Of a stretch of DNA of 64,000 nt, positions 40,601 through 47,247 are shown in pieces. Origin of the DNA: Cryptomeria japonica (taxonomy: Eukaryota > Streptophyta > Pinopsida > Cupressales > Cupressaceae); NCBI RefSeq assembly GCF_030272615.1, contig NC_081413.1, positions 336,967,302 to 337,031,301 on the forward strand, in the 5' to 3' direction. Made by a program: the position numbers and the translations under genes. A model generated the notes under the pieces. That model searched no databases and had not been told where the DNA came from. It saw only the letters and a program-made list of their open reading frames with translations. How positions within the stretch are numbered: the stretch's first letter is position 1; the number at the start of each line of letters is the position of its first letter.

Positions 40601-43600
40601 CTCACTTCTATCCGATCACCACCACTTATTCAGCTATTCAAGTAGCAGAGTTATTCTTCAGAGAGGTATTCAGATTACATGGGTTGCCTCGGACTATTGT
40701 CAGTGATAGGGACACATGGTTTTTGAGCCACTTTTGGCAAGAGCTTTTCAGACTCTGTGGGACCGATCTTACACCGAGCACCAGTTACCACCCTCAGACT
40801 GATGGCCAGACTAAGATAGTTAACAAATGGATGGAGTGATACCTCAGGAACTATATTTCAGGGCAGCAAAAAGCATGGGTGAAGTGGATTTACCTCTGTG
40901 AGTACTGTTACAATACCACTCACCACATGTCCATTCAGATGACTCCATTTACAGCACTGTACGGGTATGAACCTCCCAGTTTCATTGACTTATTGCTGAG
41001 TGACAGTAGGGTGCCTAGTGCGGGAGACATGATACAGGAGAGTCAGGACATTGTGAAGACTCTTAAGGAAAATATAGCCAAGGCACAAAATCAGCAAAAA
41101 CAATATGCTGATCAGAAGAGGACAGAGAGGTCATTTGAGGTAGGAGACATGGTGTATTTGATGTTGCAGCCTTATCGACAGTCTACTCTCAGGAGGAGTG
41201 GAGCAGAGAAGCTCAAGCTTCGATATTATGGCCCTTTCAGAGTAACCAGGCGTATAGGTGAGGTGGCTTATGAGTTGGATTTACCGGTAGATAGCAAAGT
41301 ACACAATGTGTTTCATGTGTCACGTCTCAAAAAGGCGTTGGGACACCGTATTGTTCCTTCCACGGTCTTACCACCCCTAGATGATGAGGGAAAGTTGATA
41401 CTCGTACCTGAGGCTATCATTGAGTTCAGGGAGAGGAATTTCAGGAGACAAACTATCACAGAATACCTGGTGAAATGGAAGGATTTGCCGGTAGAGGATG
41501 CTACTTGGGAGAGCGAGGAGATTTTACAGCATCCGGAATTGAGATTGCTTGAGGACAAGCAATTTCGGGAGGGGCGGACTGTGATGTCCCCTTCTAGTCG
41601 ACATCTGTCAGCTGAGTAGATTAGCCTATCACTGACCCTCGTAGGCTGATGAGGTTGGGTAGAGGGTCCTCCAGAGTTTGATTCACCACCTTCAAAGCAA
41701 GCACTCCAAGTCTGGTCTTCGTTTGAGGTCTCCAGGACTCCGTTTGAGATACTTTCTATTTTTAGCAGTCCTGCTATTTATAGCCAGTAGGTTGGGCAAG
41801 GACAGATTATGGTTTGGCAGTCTCCAGTTCAGACGGCAGGCATTTCTGATGAATACTTAGAGAGATATTAATATTTAATTATTTGTAATTAAATATTAAA
41901 TGGCGAACTTTAATGTTTTAATGTTTTAAAAAGTCACTTTAAGTTATAACTTAAGTGAGGGTCTATTTCTCATCAGATGGGGCCAGTTTTTTATATTAAA
42001 TGGAAGATGATTTATTTTTGACACTTCAATAGTCAAAAATAAATAATAAAAGTTAAAACATCATTAAAGGCCAAGTCGCACCTTTCTTGGGAATCGCACC
42101 AACCCTAAATGGAGAAGATTAAAGAAGATTTTAGGTCTTCTTTTCATTATGCTAAGTTTTGATATTTTTGTTTGGAGCTCTGAGAGGAGTTTTGGCCTAG
42201 GGTTTCAGCAGAAGATTCTTCTGCAGTGATCAGAGGTATCGATAAAGGAAAACGTGGGATTCTTGTGCAACAGCATCAGAGGTTGTGAAATATCAGCTGA
42301 TATTGCTCTTTCAGTTGGTTTTATCCAGAAACCAAGATTGGACAGATTGGAAAGGGGTTTATTAATTTTTATGCAAAAGATTGATTGTAGCCGCAGAGTC
42401 AGAAAAAGGGCAGGAATAAGTGTGTGACAGATGGGGGTTTTGTGCATGTACAGCTTGCTGATCTGCCGTACCTTTCTTCCTTGAAAGGGTACGATTTTTG
42501 CTGAGGAGGAGTCCAAAAATTCCGAAACAAATGCCAGAAGGGACGCCTTGCCAATGTCTTTCCATCAGGCTAACATGCGAGTATTTTGGGTCAGTTTAAA
42601 ATAAATTGCAGCTTGCTGTCATAAAATCTGTGCATGACCAGCAATAGGAAAATAAGGTTTTTAACAGAATATACTGGTATTTATCAGTTCTTCTCTAGCT
42701 TCTTGTTATTTTTATTTGAGTATTAAATAAATGATGAACGGATGTAATGAGGGTTTGATCAGTGTTGTTGAATATAAATTGATTTCCAGCAAATACCATT
42801 AGTTGCTTTTGTGCTTAAGATTGTCAAAATTCTATTTGCTGCCATTATTTGCAAAGAACACACTTGAAACGCAACAGGTTCAGCAAAACGTTAGTTGTCT
42901 CAGTTGAGGGCCTTTTGAGGTTCTTACAGCCATGCCCATACCTTTGTGAACGCATTTATTGTGAATTTTGTTGCAAATAAATAAATATTTCGAGTGCCAA
43001 ATCTGCAATTCTGATTGGATGATTTTATGAGGTTTTTTGGTCATTGTAATTTGTGTAATTGCTGAAATAAATTATTGAAGTAGACACCATAATTCGTGGA
43101 CTGTTACTTGTTTTTTTGTTTTTTTAAACTATGCCTAGTAAACTTTTTAACGTGACCGGTGACGCTGGCACGACACGCCCTCCAGCTCCACGTGAACGCT
43201 TTTGACCTGGAGCTATGAACCAGTGAGGCCACAAATGGGGGACCTCATCCCCACACTTCACTTGTTCAAATCCGCGAGCGCAACGACCCAGCGAAGGCAC
43301 AAGGCCTTGCGAGCACAGTGGCCCAGCAGGGATTTGAACCTTGGTGGCCACTTCACCAACGAAGTGTTTTAACCGCGACACTACATGTCCGAAGACTGGA
43401 CTGTTATTTGTTGTCAAGTAATTTAATGGATGATTTATTTGGCTACAACCATTAATGATCAGCACTAAATTATCAAATCTGTTGTTCATGATTGATTGCG
43501 AGGCACATGTGAGGGTTTCATATACTTTATCAGCTATTACACATCAAATATGGTAGCATATTTATCATATTTCTGATAAGTAAGGTTTTCGACGTTTGCC

Positions 43601-46600
43601 TCATCTATCACTAGTTCAGATCTGCTATATTAATTGATTATTTCAGCTTTTGAGGATTTCTAAAATTTATAACAGCTTTGTGGAAGGTTGGATCTGCTGT
43701 TTCATAGTTGAATAATATGACTAATAAGGGTTTCCTAAATATATTCTGCTTTTTGTATTGCCGAACAGCATTAATTTCATTGGAGTTTGGCATCTATATT
43801 TTAAGATTGCATATTTCCTAAGGTTGTCTGATTGGGGACATTGCAGAAGCCCCTTAGCATTTTGGAAAATAACTCTGCTAATAGCATGTCCAAAGTTATG
43901 AGAATCAGTTCCATCACTATTGAGCTTAGCAAATGGAAAAGGAGATGGAAAACCCTAACATTTGGCCTGAACTATAGAAAAAGAAATTCTACAATGGCCT
44001 GAAATTTTCTGTAGTTTACGCAAAGCCAGTGTCTGCATGTATTGAAGCTGATGAGTTGAGTCTAGGATTGACAAATACTTGTAAAACAGAAGTTAGTACA
44101 ACTCAGACCAGGAATTGAAGAGCTCTAGAGCGCCCTTAAATATACAATGAGTTTTTTCCATCCAAATTCCCCAAAAAACAAAGGTGGAGCTAAATGATGG
44201 ACTAAGTTGATAATTCCCAGCTCTGTGGATATGGGCTGTATGTGAAGAAGAGCTGAGCTGATGCAGCAGCATCCTGCCTGCCCGTGCCAAAATAGGAGCA
44301 TCTTGAAACAAGGTATGGACATCCATCGAAAGAATTTGTAGTGAAAGCTTTACACTTGGCAGGCATAAAAATAAATTTCACAACCGTTGCCAACATCCTT
44401 CCTACATGTAGAGAAATCTGTGGCTGGCAGTTTGTCACGGAAACACCAAGAGTAGAAGAGAAACAATTGAGGCAAAACAATTAATGAATCGCTAAGAAAA
44501 GAAAAGCCAGTATGTAACGCATAGTGCAACAGTTTGAATGGAAGAACAAGAAAGAGGTTTTGGCCCAAAATCGAGGTGTGAGACTGCACAATAGCTGATT
44601 AAAAAAGAGTCGTAAAGACTGCATTTAAAGAGGAGGGGTAAATATGGGCTGCGCATCAGAGGATAGAGTAAGTGTGCTGAGAATGAACGAGTGCGCATAA
44701 CATAAGGAAGATGGAATTAAAACGGAGAGAAACAGTGTACAGGTTGTAAAGAGGGGCGCAGGCAGGTGGAGAGTAGGCCACCACGTGAGGAAGAGCATAG
44801 AGGTGCCTGCCTCATAAAATGATTGCAGAATGTAAAGAATTATAGCTGGAGGTTTAGAGATGAGAAGGGGTGAAGACATGCATGACAATGAATTTAGGCA
44901 TTGAAATTGAGAAACGTATGGACTCCGTAGAAAATGCAGAAGTGCACAGAGGAAGATGTAGGAATTTGGAATGCAAAATAAAACAGAGCCATTGAAATTT
45001 GAATGAAAAAAAAAAAGAAAATAACCTGGGCGCATGTGATGTAGGGAGAGGGAGAGCGTATAAAGAAGATGTACAGAACAGATTCTGAAAAGTATTTGAA
45101 GATTAAATTCTCTTCTGTGAACAGTAAAAATTTAGAAGTTTAGACATTGTGAAATTCAATTAGACTGCAGAGAGGATCAGCTTGTGTGAGTTTGTGTTCT
45201 GTGTATTTGCAGTCGGAGGGGAGTTTTGTCTTACATCAATAATTTTATTTGTTGTTGCAATCTAGTATTAATTTGAAAACAAGAAGCCTCTGTTTATGTT
45301 GTGTGTTCATGAGTTTTTGAGTTGCAAAACGGAGTGAAGATAGAATTGGATCATGAGCTATCTCCATGGATTGTCACTATATAATATAGAAGAGCGTTCG
45401 CACACAATTCCACAAAGAAGAAGCATTTGAGCCCTAAGCGTAACCAGCTCCAAAAGTCACACAATCAACGAGATGGAGCAATATCTCCCTTCTTAGCTAA
45501 GCTTTCTGCTGTTAATATTTTGTTATGCAAAACCGGGTAAAGAAAGGCATTTATTTTAGGCCATATGGGAGGGTTCGAGATTTCATACAGGGGACCCACA
45601 GGTAGAAGAAAAGATTGACCCCCTAATGCATGAATCGAATACAAAGTAACTCGTGTTCCCAAATCTTTAATGTCTCTAGACAATGACAGAGACCTTTGCT
45701 CTCTATACATCACCTTGCCCTCTGATTCTGTATATGTATGACAGGAGATGCCAAAAATAATAGCAAATTAATCCCCAGATGATATGGCAAAAAAGCAGTC
45801 AATGCAGATTGATCCTTGTCTTAGATGTTTAATTGCCCAGAGGAAAAAAAAAATCCTTAAGAGTGGTTATTGGAGAGGACTCAATGCGCCTACGAATTTA
45901 CATGATTGGTGTAAGGATGGAGAAGCGAGCATTGAGAATGTGAAAAGAAGAGATTACCAATTTGTCACTCCATCCGAGTATGAGAATGTGATTGCGTTCG
46001 ATAACTTCACTTTTGCCTTTGCGCAAGGAATCTACCTTTTCCGAAATGGCATCGGAGACGAGGCCCAGCATCATGGCAAATATGAGCATTCCTCCAGAGG
46101 TGATGGCCACCGCCACCATCCTAGGCCCCGTCCCTTCACTCTCCGCGTGGCTCCCTGAGTCGGCAACAAACGACCACGACAGCCAAAGAGCATCTCCCAA
46201 ATTCTCACTCTCCACCAAATACACCGCCACTCCTCCCATCCCTATCACCATCATCGTCGCTCCCAGCAGTGCCAGCAGCTTCGCGTATGGATAAACCGAA
46301 AAAACCACATCCACCCGGTACGCTATTCGTTTCTTCAGCGCCACCTCCTCCTCCTCCTCCCCTTCCTTTCTCCACCACTGCACGTCTTTCAACCAGTACA
46401 CTCCCACCATAGTAGACGCAAGCGCTGCCCAAATTTCTGTTGTTGCTAACCATCCCTCTCCCTCTGTGCGCTCGTATACACGGAGCCGTTCCTGTTGACA
46501 CCAACATCACCCCTATTACTTAGTGAATTCAAAAGTATGCAGCAGAACAAGCAACAAGGAACGACCAATGCCCACTCACCTCCAATTCATGCGCTCTACT

Positions 46601-47247
46601 ATGCATCAGCCACGCATAAGCCGCACAGCAAACGCAAGTCACAGCTAGCTACACAAAAATTGAACTTTCACTTTCAGGATCCATTTGTGCCCTGAGCTTT
46701 TCAAGGTCCATTATTTTGAGTAAAAGCTTCTGGAAAAATTAATGCTTCAGATCAGAGCTCAAGTCAAGTAACAAAAATGGATGCGTACCATGAAATTGAG
46801 CTGCCCGTAACAGCCTTGTATAATTGATGAGCAAGAGGCGAGTGTTGATGAACGCAAATGGTTACTGATGCGGAGATTGTGATTAGACTCGGGATTGCAT
46901 TCAGGGGCCTCCGCCTCCGCATCCGCTTCCGCCTCGGTCTCCGCCACCGCCGCTGGGGCCTCCTCCTCCTCCTCCTCGTCATCGGAAGACTGTCCGGACA
47001 GGTCGTGGGTGCGGATGGGAGAGTGTAAAGGGGGCTGGCGAATATTAGAAGGAAAATACCAATCACGTGGAGGAAGAGGGGTCCTCCGCACAGTGGGAAG
47101 CAGGGGTCCTCGAAATTGTGAGGTGGAAACAGACACTAGGGGCCTTCTCTCCCTCTCCCTCTCCTCCTCCTCCTCCTCATTTCTTATGAGAGCAAGATTA
47201 AGGGGGCTCAACGATTCATTTCTCCACAATCTGCTCTCTGCCGCCAT
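3782..47247 (-). CDS. CASTOR/POLLUX: CASTOR/POLLUX (DMI1)-type nuclear ion channel gene, 7 exons visible, 3' end outside window
   Basis: Spliced gene, join of 47247-46789, 46648-46580, 46491-45958, 32284-32102, 31928-31869, 31750-31547 and 4030-3782 on the minus strand. All introns are GT-AG and all visible junctions are phase 0, giving 586 codons without a stop. Order: acidic disordered N-terminus, four hydrophobic segments, pore loop with ADSGSH, then the RCK-type regulatory domain (motifs [71 protein letters not shown]). Family members (about 820-920 aa) are cation channels of the inner nuclear envelope needed for symbiotic nuclear calcium oscillations in plants that form mycorrhiza or nodules. 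About 300 C-terminal residues are missing and should lie left of position 1. Introns 6 and 3 span 27516 and 13673 bp. CASTOR and POLLUX cannot be separated with confidence here. Confidence 0.93.
4031..5589. other. Left part of intron 6, nothing recognised
   Basis: AT-rich. A possible LTR-like start (TGTAATACCTCCC near 4988) has no partner that I could find. Confidence 0.5.
5590..6330 (-). pseudogene. Gypsy gag fragment
   Basis: An open stretch (5955-5593) reads [19 protein letters not shown] and [20 protein letters not shown], then a basic tail. Upstream, in the same frame, 6145-5956 shows [18 protein letters not shown]-stop and [18 protein letters not shown]-stop. This is the Retrotrans_gag region of a Ty3/gypsy chromovirus and aligns by eye with the gag of element A ([33 protein letters not shown]). 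Both stops are TAG where the intact element has Trp or Gln. No pol or LTR was found next to it, so it is an isolated remnant in the same orientation as the host gene. Confidence 0.7.
6331..8860. other. Intron 6 sequence with a TA tract, no gene
   Basis: AT-rich. ORFs here are short and without domains; the one covering the TA tract is an artefact of the repeat. Confidence 0.5.
7562..7629. repeat. (TA)n microsatellite
   Basis: About 34 uninterrupted TA units. A similar tract lies at 58011-58087. Confidence 0.95.
8861..9110 (+). repeat. LTR-like R/U5 segment sharing a motif with 34.8 kb
   Basis: AGGACAAAAACCCTCT at 9007-9022 is followed by a GTGATTCCAT..AAGGATCA block. The same order occurs at 34807-34850. 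A TATA-like ATAAATGGAG lies about 160 bp upstream. It looks like the leader end of an old LTR; the element it belongs to is not clear. Confidence 0.4.
10160..10660 (+). repeat. Degenerate tandem repeat field (CCTGATG..TTTTCCCC)
   Basis: Repeated blocks of the form TCCTGATG-N-GGGCATTTTTCCC, CCTGATGTGTGGCGAATTT and similar, every 45-70 bp. Units are too diverged for a clean period. It probably belongs to the untranslated leader of the element that carries the 11997-14354 ORF. Confidence 0.4.
11997..14354 (+). pseudogene. Decayed ORF of unknown function, probably retroelement-borne
   Basis: About 786 codons can be followed from ATG 11997, which sits five bases after a splice-acceptor-like TTTCCTACAG. 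The frame shifts near 12308 and shifts back near 12700. Stops: TAG 12237, TAA 12380, TAG 12575, TGA 13200, TAG 13467, TAA 13710. The N-terminus ([45 protein letters not shown]) resembles no family I can name. The middle (about 12690-13200) is Lys/Ser-rich and then acidic ([18 protein letters not shown]). The last 200 residues (13731-14354) look helical or coiled coil ([20 protein letters not shown]). An LTR-like segment with a TATA box follows. No gag, RT or integrase motif is present. The function is unknown; a non-autonomous LTR element's accessory ORF is the most likely identity. Confidence 0.55.
14355..15170 (+). repeat. LTR-like promoter region downstream of the unknown ORF
   Basis: A TATA-like CTATATATACC at 14491-14501 is followed by CTCATTTGTAAGGGAAAG, a layout common in U3/R of plant Ty3/gypsy LTRs. 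Element B inserted at 15171-15175 splits it from 21967 onward. No second copy was found, so LTR identity is unproven. Confidence 0.35.
15176..15870 (-). repeat. 3' LTR of copia element B
   Basis: 695 bp, plus-strand start TGTAAAATTTTG and end GTTACAAAACA. It contains a block (about 15545-15675) missing from the other LTR. The polyadenylation-type block CCCTGGGAAAAAACC is near 15281. Confidence 0.9.
16013..17140. mobile_element. hAT-like non-autonomous DNA transposon nested in copia B
   Basis: 1128 bp inserted in the CTAGCACACAAG repeats. GGTTCTAG flanks it at 16005-16012 and 17141-17148, an 8-bp TSD as made by hAT transposases. Alternatively the ends are CCAAAAAAAGGGGA and TCCCGTTTCTTTGG (imperfect TIRs, 12 of 14 matching) with a 6-bp TSD TTCTAG. 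Both ends are GC-rich and packed with GAGTCCGAG/CGGACTCGG motifs, like the subterminal repeats where hAT transposase binds. It inserted after element B. Confidence 0.75.
16351..16800 (+). pseudogene. Transposase-tail-like ORF inside the nested DNA transposon
   Basis: 149 codons, acidic C-terminal character ([40 protein letters not shown]). It resembles the region after the dimerisation domain of plant hAT transposases as I remember it. No catalytic domain is present, so this is a leftover of a larger transposase gene. Confidence 0.4.
17285..20746 (-). pseudogene. Copia B pol (zinc knuckle, protease, integrase, RT, RNase H)
   Basis: A long open segment (20746-18416) holds [14 protein letters not shown] (zinc knuckle), [13 protein letters not shown] (aspartic protease), the [15 protein letters not shown] integrase zinc region, the core with [16 protein letters not shown] and [10 protein letters not shown], and the start of RT ([20 protein letters not shown]). 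A stop at 18416 and further breaks interrupt RT, but YVDD is encoded near 18258-18270. 18088-17285 gives RNase H ([25 protein letters not shown]). The order integrase before RT defines Ty1/copia. Confidence 0.9.
20747..21382 (-). pseudogene. Copia B gag
   Basis: Reads [37 protein letters not shown] (UBN2-type gag), then after a frame break at about 20890 continues [14 protein letters not shown] and [11 protein letters not shown] into the pol frame. The break is a small indel next to the in-frame stop at 20887. Gag forms the virus-like particle. Confidence 0.8.
21383..21394 (-). other. Primer-binding site of element B
   Basis: TGGTATCAGAGC on the minus strand, complementary to the 3' end of initiator Met tRNA and adjacent to the LTR. 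Confidence 0.9.
21395..21961 (-). repeat. 5' LTR of copia element B
   Basis: 567 bp, start TGTAGAATTTTG, ends GTTACAAAACC, where the last A has become C. Otherwise it is collinear with 15176-15870, apart from the internal deletion after CACCTTGGAAG. Confidence 0.9.
21967..23244. other. Intron 6 sequence between elements B and C
   Basis: Probably the older sequence into which B and C inserted. No domain-bearing ORF was seen. Confidence 0.5.
23532..25092. mobile_element. Foreign insertion in the 3' LTR of element C, type unresolved
   Basis: About 1.56 kb absent from the 30066-30834 LTR. Ends are AT-rich with related blocks: ATTAATCG..AATCAGC at the left, and on the reverse strand of the right end GATTAATCGCGG..ATCAGCC and CGATTTTTACCCCC. 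These suggest degenerate terminal inverted repeats and a DNA transposon. The centre (23700-24560) is almost pure A/T. A small ORF at 24613-24864 has no domain I recognise. No clear TSD was found. Confidence 0.55.
23640..24560. repeat. Extreme AT-rich core
   Basis: Long runs of AATATT, TTTAATT and related words with repeated blocks such as AATATTGAAATATT (about 23900, 24090, 24270), suggesting internal duplication. Confidence 0.6.
25588..25900. repeat. Tandem repeats in the 3' region of element C
   Basis: About seven copies of a CACCATGCCTACTCGCAGAGG-like unit, 25-65 bp apart, between the PPT and the RNase H end. Same location as the array in element B but unrelated in sequence. Confidence 0.75.
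26045..29172 (-). pseudogene. Copia C pol, fragmented
   Basis: Segments in order: protease [13 protein letters not shown] (29172-28729), integrase zinc region [15 protein letters not shown] (28719-28315), core [18 protein letters not shown] (28285-27923), linker, RT ([34 protein letters not shown]) and RNase H ([25 protein letters not shown]). At least seven stops or shifts separate them. Confidence 0.9.
29182..29868 (-). pseudogene. Copia C gag with zinc knuckle
   Basis: 228 codons, including [37 protein letters not shown] and [14 protein letters not shown] near the end. Collinear with the gag of element B. The frame stops at 29182. Confidence 0.85.
30054..30065 (-). other. Primer-binding site of element C
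   Basis: TGGTATCAGAGC on the minus strand, next to the LTR (initiator Met tRNA type). Confidence 0.9.
30066..30834 (-). repeat. 5' LTR of copia element C
   Basis: 769 bp, start TGTTAATTTTGTATCAG and end ACATACATCAACA. It includes CCCTGGGAAAACCTCC and a field of degenerate GTTCGCTGTGCTTCCAAT-type repeats. Confidence 0.9.
30840..31546. other. Right end of intron 6
   Basis: No features beyond the acceptor-proximal sequence of the intron; no ORF with a domain. Confidence 0.6.
31547..31750 (-). CDS. Channel gene exon 6: RCK domain
   Basis: 68 codons starting [19 protein letters not shown], then [36 protein letters not shown] and ending QPGLAQ. Acceptor GGGCAG|AGT; donor CAG|GTTAGT. The next coding segment is 27.5 kb away at 4030. 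Confidence 0.95.
31869..31928 (-). CDS. Channel gene exon 5: 60-nt exon of the RCK domain
   Basis: 20 codons reading [20 protein letters not shown], between acceptor AACAG|GTG and donor CAG|GTAGGA. The segment is nearly invariant in the family, where Glu is more usual than Thr before DGNAD. Phase 0 on both sides. Confidence 0.93.
32102..32284 (-). CDS. Channel gene exon 4: RCK domain, nucleotide-binding-fold part
   Basis: 61 codons, reading [17 protein letters not shown], then [18 protein letters not shown] and [16 protein letters not shown]. It continues directly from GWSDKL of exon 3 and leads to VSVSKAR of exon 5. Acceptor AAACAG|GGC; donor AAG|GTCAAA. It lies 13.7 kb from exon 3 because of the retroelements in intron 3, but only 173 bp from exon 5. 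Confidence 0.95.
32285..33489. other. Start of intron 3, nothing recognised
   Basis: Sequence of ordinary AT-rich intron type; ORFs are short and without domains. Confidence 0.6.
33490..34130 (+). repeat. Degenerate repeat field (CTCACA..ACAAAATGACTTC)
   Basis: At least eight diverged copies of CCTCACANACAAAATGACTT, e.g. near 33513, 33613, 33742, 33813, 33847, 33883 and 33912, spaced about 35-70 bp. Small plus ORFs here arise from the repeat. Confidence 0.6.
34131..35409 (+). repeat. Old LTR-like segment, split by element A
   Basis: A TATA-like TATAAAAGGAAG near 34630, a direct duplication GTGGGAGATCCGGAGGATG (34730 and 34758), then AGGACAAAAACCCTCT at 34807 shared with 9007. Sequence after the right TSD of element A (42934 on) would be its continuation. 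Confidence 0.4.
35415..36762 (+). repeat. 5' LTR of chromovirus A
   Basis: Starts TGTGATGTCCCCTTCTAG and ends GAGGTTCTTACA, followed by A and the PBS. A TATTTATAGCC-like TATA box is at about 35607. Confidence 0.95.
36764..36775 (+). other. Primer-binding site of element A
   Basis: TGGTATCAGAGC, one base after the LTR, complementary to initiator Met tRNA. Confidence 0.95.
36902..38404 (+). pseudogene. Chromovirus A gag and protease start
   Basis: ATG at 36902. Gag core includes [31 protein letters not shown] and [23 protein letters not shown] at 37733 and TAG at 37778 interrupt one frame that otherwise continues to 38404. A zinc-knuckle variant [14 protein letters not shown] is near 38028. 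The protease signature [10 protein letters not shown] is at 38312-38341. Just after it a one-base loss (about 38342) moves the frame to the pol ORF. Confidence 0.9.
38353..41619 (+). pseudogene. Chromovirus A pol: protease end, RT, RNase H, integrase, chromodomain
   Basis: One frame with two stops, TAG 40129 and TGA 40837. RT carries [33 protein letters not shown] and [10 protein letters not shown] (F-x-DD form). RNase H has [15 protein letters not shown]. Integrase has the zinc region (ECPVCQQNK), [21 protein letters not shown] and YHPQTDGQT. The C-terminus has a chromodomain ([18 protein letters not shown]), which in chromoviruses directs integration to marked heterochromatin. The stop codon lies inside the 3' LTR. 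Confidence 0.93.
41580..42928 (+). repeat. 3' LTR of chromovirus A
   Basis: Same ends as the 5' LTR; preceded by the purine tract GGGAGGGGCGGAC. The pol frame runs 40 nt into it. Confidence 0.95.
43113..43396 (-). mobile_element. tRNA-derived SINE
   Basis: A GC-rich island flanked by TGGACTGTTACTTGTT (43097-43112) and TGGACTGTTATTTGTT (43397-43412), a 16-bp TSD with one mismatch. On the minus strand the head has an A-box-like TAGTGTCGCGGTTAAA, then 35 bp on a perfect B box GGTTCAAATCC (43340-43330), as in a pol III promoter. The tail is A-rich (AAAAAAACAAAAAAAC). The body also holds a B-box-like GTTCAAATCCGCG on the plus strand near 43264. It does not fold as an intact tRNA gene. Confidence 0.8.
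43413..45957. other. Right part of intron 3, no gene
   Basis: AT-rich up to about 44000, then a purine-rich plus strand giving Phe/Leu-rich minus ORFs (44093-45035) with no domain. These ORFs overlap one another in different frames. Confidence 0.6.
45958..46491 (-). CDS. Channel gene exon 3: membrane segments 2-4, pore and start of RCK domain
   Basis: 178 codons. Segment 2 is near [21 protein letters not shown] Glu run ([12 protein letters not shown]) leads into [14 protein letters not shown] and segment 3. The pore loop reads [17 protein letters not shown]. The last helix [17 protein letters not shown] is followed by [11 protein letters not shown] and the first RCK strand LILGWSDKL. Donor TTG|GTAATC at 45957. 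Acceptor ACAG|GAACGG at 46492. These blocks are the most conserved part of the family. The pore has Ser where the plant proteins I know have Asn (ADSGNH or ADAGNH). A plus-strand ORF at 45784-46158 is a shadow of this exon. Confidence 0.95.
46580..46648 (-). CDS. Channel gene exon 2: 69-nt mini-exon carrying the rest of membrane segment 1
   Basis: 23 codons, too short for ordinary ORF calling. It reads [15 protein letters not shown] then HSRAHELE. The acceptor follows a T-rich stretch ending in GTGTAG and the donor is GAG|GTGAGT. It joins in phase 0 to exon 1 and to exon 3 (starts [11 protein letters not shown]). The result is a hydrophobic helix followed by a charged linker, as expected for TM1 and the short coil after it. 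Flanking introns are only 140 and 88 bp. The rest of the 300-bp gap between exons 1 and 3 has stops in every frame, which supports this choice. Confidence 0.75.
46789..47247 (-). CDS. Channel gene exon 1: start codon and acidic N-terminal region
   Basis: 153 codons. The ATG at 47247-47245 is the first in this frame; a GTG three codons upstream also keeps the frame open but is unlikely in a plant gene. The product starts MAAESRLW and is low-complexity: a Glu/Arg run near residues 23-36, a Pro/Arg-rich middle, a Glu run near residue 92, and an Ala/Glu/Asp repeat after it. The runs come from GAG/GAA trinucleotide tracts (CTC/TCC on the plus strand). The last codons begin the first membrane segment (CYGQLNFM). 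Donor ATG|GTACGC at 46788. Cytosolic or nucleoplasmic disordered tails are normal for this family and diverge quickly, so the assignment rests on joining to exons 2 and 3. Confidence 0.85.

Larger units (their letters stand above)
35415..42928 (+). mobile_element. Ty3/gypsy chromovirus A, complete with TSD
   Basis: TSD GCCAT at 35410-35414 and 42929-42933. LTRs of 1348 and 1349 bp, TG..CA, very similar to each other, so a relatively recent insertion. PBS at 36764-36775. Gag, protease, RT, RNase H, integrase and a C-terminal chromodomain read on the plus strand, opposite to the host gene. Four in-frame stops and one single-base shift disable it. Confidence 0.97.

Noticed and set aside
43260-43345. 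tRNA gene candidate (B box GGTTCAAATCC)
   Set aside because: No tRNA cloverleaf can be drawn and the segment has a TSD and A-rich tail; called a SINE instead.
44093-45035. Cluster of overlapping minus-strand ORFs rich in Phe and Leu
   Set aside because: Several frames open at once because the plus strand is purine-rich; no domain, splice pattern or family resemblance.
45465-45713. 82-codon minus ORF close to exon 3
   Set aside because: Not similar to the channel family, and exon 3 already joins exon 4 without it.
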